Of a stretch of 64,000 nucleotides of DNA, positions 27,059 through 35,307 are shown in pieces (position 1 is the first letter of the stretch; every line of letters starts with the position of its first letter). Under the pieces are notes generated by a model. That model was not told the DNA's origin, did no database searches, and was given only the letters and a program-made list of their open reading frames with translations. The DNA is from Paenibacillaceae bacterium GAS479 (GTDB lineage: Bacteria > Bacillota > Bacilli > Paenibacillales > Paenibacillaceae), in the NCBI GenBank assembly GCA_900105225.1, contig LT629764.1, positions 5,104,501 through 5,168,500 on the forward strand, given 5' to 3'. Made by a program: the position numbers and the translations under genes.

Positions 27059-27087
27059 CACCAATCTACTAAAACCTCCATATACTA
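27059..27087 (+). promoter_or_regulatory. Predicted sigma-K promoter, cassette 2
   Basis: cACC (27059-27062), 16 bases, then CATATACTA (27079-27087): full match to mACm-N16-CATAnnnTA. It overlaps the region just after the DJ-1/GNAT stop. Confidence 0.75.
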
Positions 27088-27112
27088 TGTTATTAAGTAG
27101 GAGGTGATAGAA

Positions 27113-27574
27113 ATGGCCATTCAATTTTTGGATCAACGCTTGTCCACTTTTCTCATTGATAGCAGTGGTTCTGGATCGATATCTGATACTCCGACACTAA
27201 TTGGAGATATTGGACTTCAGGTCGTAGCGGCACAGCTTGTACCTGAACATCTTACTAGTGTTCGAGTGTCGTTGACTGGAATGGCAGGGATAATAACGAA
27301 CCCCGAGGCCGATGCAAGCATTACGCTTTGCATCGAAAAAAATGGGACGAATACGCTGGGGTCTGGCACCGTAATATTCCGTGAGGACTTCGACACGAAC
27401 TTTATACCTGCATTCAGTCCATTAGCTGTTATTGCGGGTGACTTCCCTACTGCAGCGGAGGTTTCGGCAGGGCAAATTCGCTACACCTTGTTTGCCAGCT
27501 CCACAGGGGTGCCGCTTACACTGAACGGTCCAGTAACTTTTAACGGTTCCGCTTCAACTGGAACGACGACTTAG
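27113..27574 (+). CDS. Small beta-rich protein, paralogue 2, probable spore-surface protein
   Basis: A 153-residue paralogue of the protein at 25334, beginning MAIQFLDQRLSTF at ATG 27113 with AGGAGGTG in front. Conserved blocks GDIGLQVVAAQLVPEH, GSGTVIF, AGQIRYTLFAS and GPVTFNGSASTGTTT are nearly the same as in paralogue 1. No transmembrane segment or signal. Its own sigma-K-type promoter and terminator make it a monocistronic unit. Function unknown; expression in the late mother cell is predicted. Confidence 0.82.
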   Translation: MAIQFLDQRLSTFLIDSSGSGSISDTPTLIGDIGLQVVAAQLVPEHLTSVRVSLTGMAGIITNPEADASITLCIEKNGTNTLGSGTVIFREDFDTNFIPAFSPLAVIAGDFPTAAEVSAGQIRYTLFASSTGVPLTLNGPVTFNGSASTGTTT

Positions 27575-27595
27575 AGCAAATAAGATTTTTCCGCT

Positions 27596-27622
27596 AAGAC
27601 AGCCAATCACTGGCTGTTTTTT
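27596..27622 (+). terminator. Terminator, cassette 2
   Basis: AAGACAGCCA (27596-27605) pairs with TGGCTGTTTT (27611-27620) with one wobble; T run 27617-27622. Confidence 0.88.
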
Positions 27623-27658
27623 CGTTTTTTAACATTAGAATAATGGGAAGACACCTAA

Positions 27659-27687
27659 CACCAATCTATTAAAACCTTCATATACTA
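27659..27687 (+). promoter_or_regulatory. Predicted sigma-K promoter, cassette 3
   Basis: cACC (27659-27662), 16 bases, CATATACTA (27679-27687): full match to the sigma-K consensus, and near-identical to cassette 2. Confidence 0.75.
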
Positions 27688-27712
27688 TTTTATCAAGTAG
27701 GAGGTGATAGAT

Positions 27713-28162
27713 ATGGCTATTCAATTTTTGGATCAACGCGTGTCCACTTTTCTCATTGATAGCAGCGGTGCCGAACTCATAGCCGCAACCCCGTTATTAA
27801 TTGGAGATATTGGACTTCAGGTCGTAGCCGCTCAGGACGTAAATAATGTTCTAGTGTCACTGACTGGAATGGCTGGGATTGTAGGTAACTTAGAACTCGA
27901 TGCAATCATTACACTTACCGTCGAAAAAAATGGGACAGATACTCTTGGGTCGGGCACCGTAGTATTTCAAGAAGACTTCGAAACGAGCTTCGTGCCCGCA
28001 TTCAGTCCATTAGTCGTTGTTGCGGGTGACTCCCCTACTGCAGCGGAGGTTTTGGCAGGGCAAATTCGTTATACCTTGTTTGCCAGCGCTTCAGAGGGAG
28101 CATTTTTAGTATCTGGTCCAGTAACTTTTAACGGCGTTGCTTCTGCTGGAACGACGGATTAA
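27713..28162 (+). CDS. Small beta-rich protein, paralogue 3, probable spore-surface protein
   Basis: A 149-residue paralogue starting MAIQFLDQRVSTF at ATG 27713 behind AGGAGGTG. It is closest to paralogue 2 but lacks the LVPEH segment (VVAAQDVNNVLVSL instead). Blocks GSGTVVF, AGQIRYTLFAS and GPVTFNGVASAGTT are kept. The tandem arrangement with paralogue 2 and near-identical control regions indicates recent duplication. A late-sporulation role is inferred from the promoter only. Confidence 0.82.
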   Translation: MAIQFLDQRVSTFLIDSSGAELIAATPLLIGDIGLQVVAAQDVNNVLVSLTGMAGIVGNLELDAIITLTVEKNGTDTLGSGTVVFQEDFETSFVPAFSPLVVVAGDSPTAAEVLAGQIRYTLFASASEGAFLVSGPVTFNGVASAGTTD

Positions 28163-28178
28163 GGCAATGAATTCCGTT

Positions 28179-28206
28179 AAGGCGGTCAATTACTGGCTGT
28201 CCTTTT
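28179..28206 (+). terminator. Degenerate terminator, cassette 3
   Basis: GGCGGTCA (28181-28188) pairs with TGGCTGTC (28194-28201) with three G-T wobbles, followed by CTTTTC. It is a diverged copy of the terminators of cassettes 1 and 2. Confidence 0.6.
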
Positions 28207-28218
28207 CACAAAGAGACG

Positions 28219-28263
28219 CAGCGGCACACTTAGACTAGAACATATAGTCTTAAGTTGCCGCTG
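28219..28263. other. Long imperfect hairpin
   Basis: CAGCGGCA (28219-28226) pairs with TGCCGCTG (28256-28263), and the stem continues inward as ACTTA/TAAGT and GACT/AGTC with two single-base bulges. There is no T run on either side. Its function is unclear; it lies 31 bases before a sigma-A promoter. Confidence 0.55.
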
Positions 28264-28293
28264 TACTAGTTTAACTGGAGTTTTCAGAATGTA

Positions 28294-28322
28294 ATGACAA
28301 CCTCTTTTTATCTTCGTATAAT
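28294..28322 (+). promoter_or_regulatory. Sigma-A promoter of the frameshifted gene
   Basis: ATGACA (28294-28299), 17 bases, perfect TATAAT (28317-28322). It shows that translation must start downstream of 28322. Confidence 0.8.
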
Positions 28323-28336
28323 TGTTCAGTAAAATC

Positions 28337-29334
28337 ATGGAAAAAAAGGATGGGTTCAAGTTGGATATTCTAATGGGTACATATGCTTACACTCAAGAAC
28401 AGATGAAAGCCTGGATCAACCGCTTCGTTCCTAACCATGAGCCTTACTTCTTGATAAATGAGAAATTTGTCTGGCAGTTGGAAAAACTGGGGTTCGTCGT
28501 CCTGACCTCTGGGGAATTCTATAAAACTTATGCTAATTTCGGGCTTCATTATGGAATGGAGATTCGCTTTTGGGAGTTAGAACCGTTTAACTATGTGTGG
28601 ACTGCGAGCCCACAAGATTTGAAGAGAATACCGCCGGAACTGCTCAGTAACATCCGCAAGGAGCAGCTGCAGCTTTCAAGAGGATATTTTTATTCCGAAT
28701 CATGGCTTCAGAAGTATGGACTGGCCGAAGATTTAACCCATACCAACATCGATACTTTAGATAACGACGGGGAAAAATGGTTCGTACTTACATATGAAGG
28801 CTGGCATTGGCTGCAGCCTGCAGTCCAGGAAGCGTGGATGGCGGCCTGGATCCGGGAGCGGCTCATGAACAGCCTTCATCTCTCCATAGCGAGCTGCTGC
28901 CGAACCTGCCATCCTATTTAGAAGCGCTCGTTATGCGTTTTGCCAATCGCTTTGCAGATCGCTCTGGGGCCAATTGTTTTGCTGCCACATTGGCGTTTGC
29001 TTCCGGGAAAATTGATCATGCACAATCCATAATCGATTTATGGCTTCATGAAAATCCCTTCCGACGTGGGCTGGCCACTCTCGGTTATGGAGCTGTTGCA
29101 ACGTTTCGGGACAAATCGCAGGTTGCAGATATTCAGCCACTGGATGTGCTGCTCTGGGAGGACAGGCAAGGAATCGGGCAGCATGCCGCATTTTGCCTAA
29201 CACCAGACTATGTCCTGAACAAGATGGGGCAAAGCTGGGTCCAGCCTTGGAGCATTGTTTCCTTTGACGATGTGGCGGATTATAACGGAATTCTATCAAG
29301 TGGGGGACGGATTGTTATTTATCGGAAAGTATAA
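28337..29334 (+). pseudogene. Frameshifted gene for a papain-like (NlpC/P60 or transglutaminase-like) protein
   Basis: Two overlapping frames complete each other. The first encodes residues from ATG 28337 (or TTG 28361, which has AAAGGATGGG before it) to about codon 28866; it then runs into a stop at 28921. The second frame continues with HEQPSSLHSELLPNLPSYLEAL to the stop at 29334. A one-base shift near 28840-28880 explains the break. The second part has GANCFAATLAFA (Cys codon 28975-28977) and IGQHAAF (His codon 29182-29184), a Cys/His order like papain-like hydrolases. Whether this is true decay, programmed shift or a sequence error cannot be told from here. Confidence 0.65.
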
Positions 29335-29338
29335 AAGC

Positions 29339-29382
29339 AAGGTACCCTTAAACTCGCAAGCCGGGGCTGGGGTGCCTTTTTG
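29339..29382 (+). terminator. Terminator after frameshifted gene
   Basis: AAGGTACCC (29339-29347) pairs with GGGTGCCTT (29370-29378) with one T-G, followed by TTT. An inner small stem in the loop (AGCC/GGCT) may extend it. Confidence 0.8.
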
Positions 29383-29423
29383 ATTCCCCTATTAGAACAT
29401 ATTCAATTTTTCCAATATGTGCT

Positions 29424-29446
29424 AATATGGACTAAACGTCCATATT
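29424..29446. promoter_or_regulatory. Perfect palindrome upstream of the IclR gene
   Basis: AATATGGAC (29424-29432) and GTCCATATT (29438-29446) are separated by TAAAC. It sits 24 bases before the IclR start, overlapping the probable promoter, so it is a likely site for autoregulation. Confidence 0.6.
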
Positions 29447-29469
29447 TAACACAGTGGGAGGAAAAGTTG

Positions 29470-30231
29470 ATGGAAAAGCTGGATCCATCCTTAAAGGCAT
29501 TGGAAATCATAGAAGCCTGCGCTAAATCGGGCTCAGAGGGCATAGGGGTTACTGAAATTGTTCATGAAACAGGATTAAGTAGAAGTACGGTACACAGACT
29601 GGTGACCTCGCTTACGGAATCCTTTTATCTTCGAAGGGTTGGAACGAGCAAAAAGTTTAAATTGGGATACAGGCTGCTTCGTTTGACAGATTCTCTCACC
29701 AATGACCTGAAGATCAAGGATATAGCCTCGCCTTATTTGCACCAGTTATCTGAAACGACCCAAGAGGCAGTGCATCTTATTCAAATGGACGGCAGTTACG
29801 CCGTATATGTCGATAAAATCGATAGTCCTCAGCCAGTCGGATTACTCTCCAAAATTGGAACTCGAATTATGCTTCATTGTACAGGGGCAGGCAAGGTGCT
29901 TTTGGCACATTTAAGTGTTGAGCAAAGGGAGCGCATTGTTCAAGAGGTAGGACTGCCACCGCAAACTCCTTATAGTATAACGGATGCAGCAAAATTAAAT
30001 CAGGAGCTGGCAGTCATAAAAGAGCAAGGATATTCGATCGATCGAATGGAGAATCGCGAAGGTATCTATTGTATCGCCGGTCCAATTTACGACCATCGTA
30101 ATGAGGTCATAGCAGCGTTCAGTGTGTCAGGACCATCCTACCGCTTTTCATTAGAACAGTTGAATTCTCATATTCCAGATGTCAAAGAGACAACCAGACT
30201 GATCTCCGAACAGCTGGGATTTCGGAGCTAA
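29470..30231 (+). CDS. IclR-family transcriptional regulator
   Basis: A 253-residue regulator: winged HTH at the N-terminus (SEGIGVTEIVHETGLSRSTVHRLVTSL) and an IclR effector domain (GSYAVYVDKIDS, then MLHCTGAGKVLLAHL). ATG 29470 lies 9 bases after GGGAGG; TTG 29467 is an alternative. Length matches the family; a much earlier frame start would add a non-homologous tail. It precedes, in the same direction, the long sugar/sulfonate operon that begins at 30393 with a separate promoter, so it is the likely controller of that operon. IclR proteins often sense sugar acids or small organic acids. Confidence 0.9.
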   Translation: MEKLDPSLKALEIIEACAKSGSEGIGVTEIVHETGLSRSTVHRLVTSLTESFYLRRVGTSKKFKLGYRLLRLTDSLTNDLKIKDIASPYLHQLSETTQEAVHLIQMDGSYAVYVDKIDSPQPVGLLSKIGTRIMLHCTGAGKVLLAHLSVEQRERIVQEVGLPPQTPYSITDAAKLNQELAVIKEQGYSIDRMENREGIYCIAGPIYDHRNEVIAAFSVSGPSYRFSLEQLNSHIPDVKETTRLISEQLGFRS

Positions 30232-30301
30232 ATAGCCCCGTTATCAAAGTCTGAATATTGTCGTTTGAATCAAGAGGATTGAAAAGGCTTACAAATTTTA
30301 T

Positions 30302-30375
30302 TTTACTCCTAAAAATGGATGTGATATACTCGGTTTGTACCAAATAAGAGACGTTATCCCATATTTGAAACAAAT
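30302..30375 (+). promoter_or_regulatory. Promoter and twin operator candidates of the sulfo-sugar operon
   Basis: TTTACT (30302-30307), 17 bases, TATACT (30325-30330) form a fair sigma-A promoter. Just downstream are two related palindromes, TTTG-TAC-CAAA (30334-30344) and ATTTG-AAA-CAAAT (30363-30375), with centres 30 bases apart. Their position after the start point suits repression by the IclR protein encoded upstream. Confidence 0.5.
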
Positions 30376-30392
30376 AGGGAGGGGGCGTATTG

Positions 30393-31322
30393 ATGGCACA
30401 ATCCAGTAATCCAAATTCGCCGAAAAGCTTGAACGGAATTATTTCGGCTATGGTGACACCTTTACTTGCTTCGGGCGACGATGTCGATCTGGAAGGTGTC
30501 AAGAGCTTAGTACATTTTTTGCTCGATAAAGGGATTCATGGCTTATTCCCGCTAGGCTCAACAGGTGAAGGAGTGCTGTTAACCGAAGGCGTTCGAATGA
30601 AAATGGCCGAGATGGTTATGCAAGAGGTACAAGGACAAGTACCGGTTATCGTTCATTCAGGAGCTTTCAGAGTTGGAGAAGTCATTCGGCTTTCCAATCA
30701 TGCCAAGGATATCGGTGCGGATGGGGTGTCCGTCATCCCGCCGAGTTATTATTCCATGGATGAGCAAGCTCTTCTGCAATATTTCTCCATGATTGCTGAA
30801 GAACTCGATCCATTCCCGATTTATTTATACAACATTCCTTCCAACGCCAAAAATGCCATTTCTATTCCTCTCTTTGCCAAGTTATCGCAAAAACATCTCA
30901 ATATTCACGGTATGAAAGAAAGCAGTATGGACTTCTCTAATTTTTACGAGCTGGTACAAGCGGCGAGACCCGAGCAAATTAAGCTGATGGGTAATGACGA
31001 CCAAATTTTTGCTTCCCTATGTATTGGCGGAAACGGGGCCATCTCGGCCGGTTCAACGGCTGTACCAGAGCCTTATATCGAACTTTACCGGGCTTATGTG
31101 GATGGAGATTTGGCTAAAGCGTTCTATTGGCAGACGATCTGCTCCAAGGTAAAAAAAATGCTTGTCAAATCATGCCCTGTCGCCCCGCACAAAAAAGTGT
31201 TGCAGCTGCGTAATGTGATGGCCGACAAGGTTAGCCCGCCCTTAAGGCAGCTGAATGAGAATGAGTTAGCGGATTTGCAAAGCTCTTTGAAAGACCTCGG
31301 TTATTTTAGTTACCCATCTTAA
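30393..31322 (+). CDS. DapA-family aldolase (candidate 2-keto-3-deoxy-sulfogluconate aldolase)
   Basis: A 309-residue class I aldolase of the DHDPS/N-acetylneuraminate lyase family. The family marks are intact: GSTGEG (55-60), catalytic Tyr146 in YLYNIP and Schiff-base Lys175 in GMKESS. It starts at ATG 30393 after GGGAGGGGG. Members split 2-keto-3-deoxy sugar acids to pyruvate plus an aldehyde. As first gene of an operon with a sugar importer and sulfolactate genes, it is the best candidate to cleave 2-keto-3,6-dideoxy-6-sulfogluconate to pyruvate and sulfolactaldehyde. True DHDPS or a plain KDG aldolase are alternatives. Confidence 0.85.
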   Translation: MAQSSNPNSPKSLNGIISAMVTPLLASGDDVDLEGVKSLVHFLLDKGIHGLFPLGSTGEGVLLTEGVRMKMAEMVMQEVQGQVPVIVHSGAFRVGEVIRLSNHAKDIGADGVSVIPPSYYSMDEQALLQYFSMIAEELDPFPIYLYNIPSNAKNAISIPLFAKLSQKHLNIHGMKESSMDFSNFYELVQAARPEQIKLMGNDDQIFASLCIGGNGAISAGSTAVPEPYIELYRAYVDGDLAKAFYWQTICSKVKKMLVKSCPVAPHKKVLQLRNVMADKVSPPLRQLNENELADLQSSLKDLGYFSYPS

Positions 31323-31340
31323 TAAAAAAGGGGTATCCGA

Positions 31341-32195
31341 ATGAATATAGGGATTCTTTCAAGCTCTTTTGGTGTGAAGGCGCTTCACGAATTAACGCTG
31401 GCGATGAGTCAGTACGGTTTTCGTACCACTCAGGTAAATTTGAAATGGATCCGTGATATCGATTCATCGTCTGGAAAGCTGAGCACAGGGCTGGCCAATC
31501 ATGTGGCGGAAGCGTTCGAGCTACATGGAATCCGTATTCCATCTCTAGGCTGCTACACAAATTTAATTCATCCGGATGTTGAGGAGCGAAATCGAGGGAT
31601 TCGTAGAATCAAGGAGCATATTCGCTTTGCCAGAGATTTTGGCTCCAGCTCCGTCGCTACAGAAACAGGAACGCTCAATATTGAGAACCAATTTGAAGGG
31701 CATGCGGGCAATCAAAGCGAGGATAATTGGAATCTGCTGACGGATATTGTTTCTGAGTTGCTTGAGGAAGCGGAAAAATGGGGCGTTCATCTGGCGCTTG
31801 AAGGTTTCACCAAAAATGTAATCGATACGCCTGAGCGGATGCAGCGCATGCTTGAAAAATATCCGACGTCCAATCTGGGAATCGTTATGGACCCATGTAA
31901 CTTCATTGACGAAGCAAATATGGACCAGCAGGAATCCGTTATGGATGATGCGTTCGAGCGACTGGGCGAGCATATTTTACTGGCGCATGCCAAGGATTTC
32001 TTGATCTACGAAGGGAAAATGGTTCAGCCCGCTGCCGGTATGGGATTGTTGAATTATCCCCATTATCTGGAGCACCTGCTGCAAAGCAAGCCGCATGTTC
32101 ATCTTTATCTGGAGCATGTACACGAAGATCAAATGCTTCAAGCTTTAGGCATTGTGAGCAATCACATCAAGGGGATAAATGCCGATAAGCAATGA
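31341..32195 (+). CDS. Sugar phosphate isomerase/epimerase-like TIM-barrel protein
   Basis: A 284-residue AP-endonuclease-2-like barrel, the family of xylose-isomerase-like epimerases, isomerases and some lactonases/dehydratases. The usual metal ligands can be seen: Glu in VATETG, Glu in LALEGF, Asp in VMDPCN, His in LAHAKD and Glu in YLEHV. AAAAGGGG precedes the ATG. In the operon it could isomerise or epimerise the sulfo-sugar or an intermediate; no specific reaction can be assigned. Confidence 0.82.
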   Translation: MNIGILSSSFGVKALHELTLAMSQYGFRTTQVNLKWIRDIDSSSGKLSTGLANHVAEAFELHGIRIPSLGCYTNLIHPDVEERNRGIRRIKEHIRFARDFGSSSVATETGTLNIENQFEGHAGNQSEDNWNLLTDIVSELLEEAEKWGVHLALEGFTKNVIDTPERMQRMLEKYPTSNLGIVMDPCNFIDEANMDQQESVMDDAFERLGEHILLAHAKDFLIYEGKMVQPAAGMGLLNYPHYLEHLLQSKPHVHLYLEHVHEDQMLQALGIVSNHIKGINADKQ

Positions 32196-32226
32196 ACCCT
32201 ATACGATCTGAAATGGAGGCTATTCA

Positions 32227-33501
32227 ATGATAAAAAAGAGGTCAGCTATTGCTCTTTCTTTAATCATTGCTTTTTCGATGCTCCTTGCGGCTTGCAGCGA
32301 TGGTACGGGTTCGAATGAGCAGGCAGGTGCAAAGGGGAAAAAAGGGGATAAACAAACGATCAACTTTATCCATTGGCGCGGTGAAGATACTGAAGCGTTC
32401 AAAAGCATCATCGCTAAATTCGAAAAGGAAAATGCTGACATTAAGGTTGACATGACGGTGTTCAGTTCCGGGGACCCCTACGCGAATGCTCTGCAAGCGA
32501 TGATTTTATCGGGGGAAGGGGCGGATGTGTTTGTCTCCGCTCCAGGTGCACAATTCAATAACTTGCTGAAATCACAATCCTTCGAGGATCTAAGCGGCTC
32601 TCCACTGCTGGAAAACTTCACTCCGGAGTTGATCGAAGCGGGGAAATCGGACGGTAAACAATATGCTTTACCTTATCAGCTCGTTTACAATGTTCCCGTT
32701 TACAATAAAAGCTTGTTCGAAAAACTAGGGATTCAGGTACCAAGCGATTGGGATGGATTTCTCGCGATGTGCCAAAAGCTGAAAGATAATGGCATTACTC
32801 CAATTCTCTACGGTTACGATGTATCGCCGGGACAACTAATCAACACGCTTGTAATGAACAATATGCCTGACAAGGACACATTCACGAAGTTTCAAACGGG
32901 TGAAGTTAAAGCGACGGACCCCTGGTTCGTCAAAACACTGGAGCAATTCAAAGTATTGGTTGATAAAGGATACATCCAGAAAAATGCAACAGGCACCAAA
33001 TATGAGGGAGCGCTGGCCCTCTTCGCTCAGGAAAAAGGCGCGATTCTAGCCGCAGGATCGTATGCGATGGCGACCATTGCCAAGCAAAATCCGAATATTG
33101 AACAAGGTTTGCTGGCCCCAATCACAACTTCAGCTGCCGATATGAAGTACGAAGGCATTCATACGACAACATTCATGTTGGGGGTTAATGCAAAATCCAA
33201 GTACAAAGAAGCGGCAACAAAATTTATTGAATACCTCACAAAACCTGAAAACGCTTCCGAATATGCAAATGCTACTGGACAATTGCTGACCGTCAAAAAT
33301 GTTAAGTATGGCACGAAGGAATTAGGCATCCAAGGCCAGTGGACGTCGAAGAAAACTGTGTTCCAGCCAAGGCTGATCAACACGAACAAAAAAATAGAAA
33401 CGGCGCTTAATGAATCATTAAATATGATTGTAAGCGGAACAAGCGTTGAGAAGACGATCTCCACAACTCAAGCGGAAATTGACCGCAACCTTACGAAATA
33501 G
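32227..33501 (+). CDS. ABC importer substrate-binding lipoprotein (candidate sulfoquinovose or glycoside binder)
   Basis: A 424-residue family 1 binding protein with a lipoprotein signal (MIKKRSA..., LLAACS). GGAGGC stands before the ATG. The gene is 31 bases after the isomerase gene and starts the importer part of the operon. No ATPase gene follows the two permeases, so the importer would use a shared MsmX-like ATPase. The sulfo-sugar substrate is inferred from the other operon genes only. Confidence 0.88.
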   Translation: MIKKRSAIALSLIIAFSMLLAACSDGTGSNEQAGAKGKKGDKQTINFIHWRGEDTEAFKSIIAKFEKENADIKVDMTVFSSGDPYANALQAMILSGEGADVFVSAPGAQFNNLLKSQSFEDLSGSPLLENFTPELIEAGKSDGKQYALPYQLVYNVPVYNKSLFEKLGIQVPSDWDGFLAMCQKLKDNGITPILYGYDVSPGQLINTLVMNNMPDKDTFTKFQTGEVKATDPWFVKTLEQFKVLVDKGYIQKNATGTKYEGALALFAQEKGAILAAGSYAMATIAKQNPNIEQGLLAPITTSAADMKYEGIHTTTFMLGVNAKSKYKEAATKFIEYLTKPENASEYANATGQLLTVKNVKYGTKELGIQGQWTSKKTVFQPRLINTNKKIETALNESLNMIVSGTSVEKTISTTQAEIDRNLTK

Positions 33502-33560
33502 GCGGGGAGACACAGGGGGCGCTTTGCCCTCATCTTCCAAGAGAAGGGAGAGGCGCTCAT

Positions 33561-34436
33561 TTGAAAGCGAGAAACGGAACGTTATGGCTTTTCATTCTTC
33601 CAGGCTTAATCTTGTATTCCATATTTTTTATCGTGCCTGCGGGTTCCTCGCTGCTGCTCAGCTTAACCAATTGGGATGGCATGACATACCGCTTCGATTG
33701 GGTTGGTTTGAAGCATTACGGCGATCTCGCACAAGATCCTATATTTGGCAAAGCATTAAGCAACAACGTCAAGTTCAGCTTAACCGTGATCATCTTCCAA
33801 TTCGGCCTCTCCTTATTTTTTGCCATCCTCGTTATGAAAAACACCAAGCTTAACGTTTTCTATCGAACGATATTTTTCTTCCCAACCGTCGTTTCATCGG
33901 TATCGATTGGCTTCATATGGATGTTCGTCTACGATCCTAACATCGGTTCATTAAATCTATTGCTGAATTCACTAGGCCTCGACTCACTTGCCCGCTCTTG
34001 GTTAGGAGAGCCGAATCTGGCCATTTACAGCATCGCATTTGTGCAGTTCTGGGGTCATACCGGCCAGGTCATGATTATTTTTATCGCAGGTCTGCAATCG
34101 ATTCCGAAGGATCTGTACGAAGTCGCCAATATCGAAGGGGCAAGCAAATGGAACGCGTTCCGTTATGTTACATGGCCACTGCTGGCGCCATCTGCAGCCA
34201 TCGTGCTCGCTTATACAACGATTCAATCTTTTAAATCATTTGACCTGATCATATCCATGACCGATGGTGGACCTAACAATGCCAGTGAAATATTGTCTAC
34301 ATTTATGTACCACCAGGCCTTCACCTACTATAGCTTCGGTTATGCGACAGCTTCCGCTGTTGTGCTGATGCTGATCATCATGGTCGTGACCTACTTCCAA
34401 TTCCGGCTGCTCAAAGCGGATCGCGTCGTCTATTGA
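33561..34436 (+). CDS. ABC importer permease, MalF/UgpA type
   Basis: A 291-residue CUT1 permease with six TM segments and an EAA loop around LYEVANIEGASKWNAFRYVTWP. It starts with TTG 33561 after AGGGAGAGG. It forms the channel with the next gene for the operon's sugar importer. The 59-base gap behind the binding protein holds a weak hairpin only. Confidence 0.9.
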   Translation: MKARNGTLWLFILPGLILYSIFFIVPAGSSLLLSLTNWDGMTYRFDWVGLKHYGDLAQDPIFGKALSNNVKFSLTVIIFQFGLSLFFAILVMKNTKLNVFYRTIFFFPTVVSSVSIGFIWMFVYDPNIGSLNLLLNSLGLDSLARSWLGEPNLAIYSIAFVQFWGHTGQVMIIFIAGLQSIPKDLYEVANIEGASKWNAFRYVTWPLLAPSAAIVLAYTTIQSFKSFDLIISMTDGGPNNASEILSTFMYHQAFTYYSFGYATASAVVLMLIIMVVTYFQFRLLKADRVVY

Positions 34437-34465
34437 ACACCTTAAGCTAAAGTGGGGTGATAAAA

Positions 34466-35290
34466 ATGAAAGCGCTAGCCGGAAAAACGAGTAAACAAGC
34501 ACTGTTGATCATGTATGTTTTGATCGTACTGCTGCCATTTACCGTTATGTTTTTCGCTACTTTCAAGTCGATGTCGGGACTGTTTCAGGACCCATTCGGC
34601 TTACCAGAATCATTTGCGCTCACGAATTATTTTGAATTATTCCGTCAAGAAAATATGCTTCTCTACTTCAAAAACAGTGGAGTCGTCACGCTTTTTTCCA
34701 TCACATCCATTCTTTTTATGTCGAGCTTGGTCGCCTTTGGAATAACCCGAATGTCCGGCCGAAAGGCTGCGCTGTTATTTGCCTTCTTTTCACTAGGCAT
34801 GACGATTCCTTCCCAGACGAGTATTATCCCGCTATTTATTATGATGTCGAAGCTAGGGTTAACGAACTCGCAGTTGGGGCTAGTACTCGTAGAAACGGCG
34901 TTTATTATCCCGATTGGCGTGTTTATATTAACCGGCTTTATGAAAACAATTCCGCAAGAGATGATTGAAGCTGCACAGATGGACGGAGCCAACGAATGGT
35001 ATATCTATCAGCGCATAGCGATGCCAATTTCCCTTCCTTCTGTCGCAACACTGGCTATTTTTGCGCTGATGATCGTGTGGAACAACCTGTTGCTGCCGCT
35101 ATTGCTGCTCAAATCGTCAGCGCTTAAAACGCTGCCGCTGAAATTGCTAGAATTCAAGGGTGAATATTTGACCAATTATCCTCTGCTCTTTTCAGCTGTC
35201 GTTGTCATTTCGATTCCGATGATTGTCCTGTATATATTTTTACAACGTTATTTCATTGAAGGCGTAACCGCAGGTTCGATCAAAGGATAA
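34466..35290 (+). CDS. ABC importer permease, MalG/UgpE type
   Basis: A 274-residue CUT1 permease, partner of the MalF-type subunit. EAA loop around MIEAAQMDGANEWYIYQRIAMPISLP; ends with FIEGVTAGSIKG. ATG 34466 follows GGGGTGAT; a GTG at 34457 lies within that site and is less likely. Operon position and family leave little doubt about the role, although the sugar is unknown. Confidence 0.9.
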   Translation: MKALAGKTSKQALLIMYVLIVLLPFTVMFFATFKSMSGLFQDPFGLPESFALTNYFELFRQENMLLYFKNSGVVTLFSITSILFMSSLVAFGITRMSGRKAALLFAFFSLGMTIPSQTSIIPLFIMMSKLGLTNSQLGLVLVETAFIIPIGVFILTGFMKTIPQEMIEAAQMDGANEWYIYQRIAMPISLPSVATLAIFALMIVWNNLLLPLLLLKSSALKTLPLKLLEFKGEYLTNYPLLFSAVVVISIPMIVLYIFLQRYFIEGVTAGSIKG

Positions 35291-35307
35291 ATGAAGGAGT
35301 GATATGG

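Noticed and set aside
28322-28336. TTG at 28322 as the start of the frameshifted gene.
   Set aside because: It overlaps the last base of the TATAAT -10 box, so it cannot be in the transcript from that promoter.
33502-33560. GC-rich imperfect hairpin between binding-protein and permease genes of the sulfo-sugar importer.
   Set aside because: The pairing is short (about 4-5 bp) and has no T run, so I did not list it as a feature.
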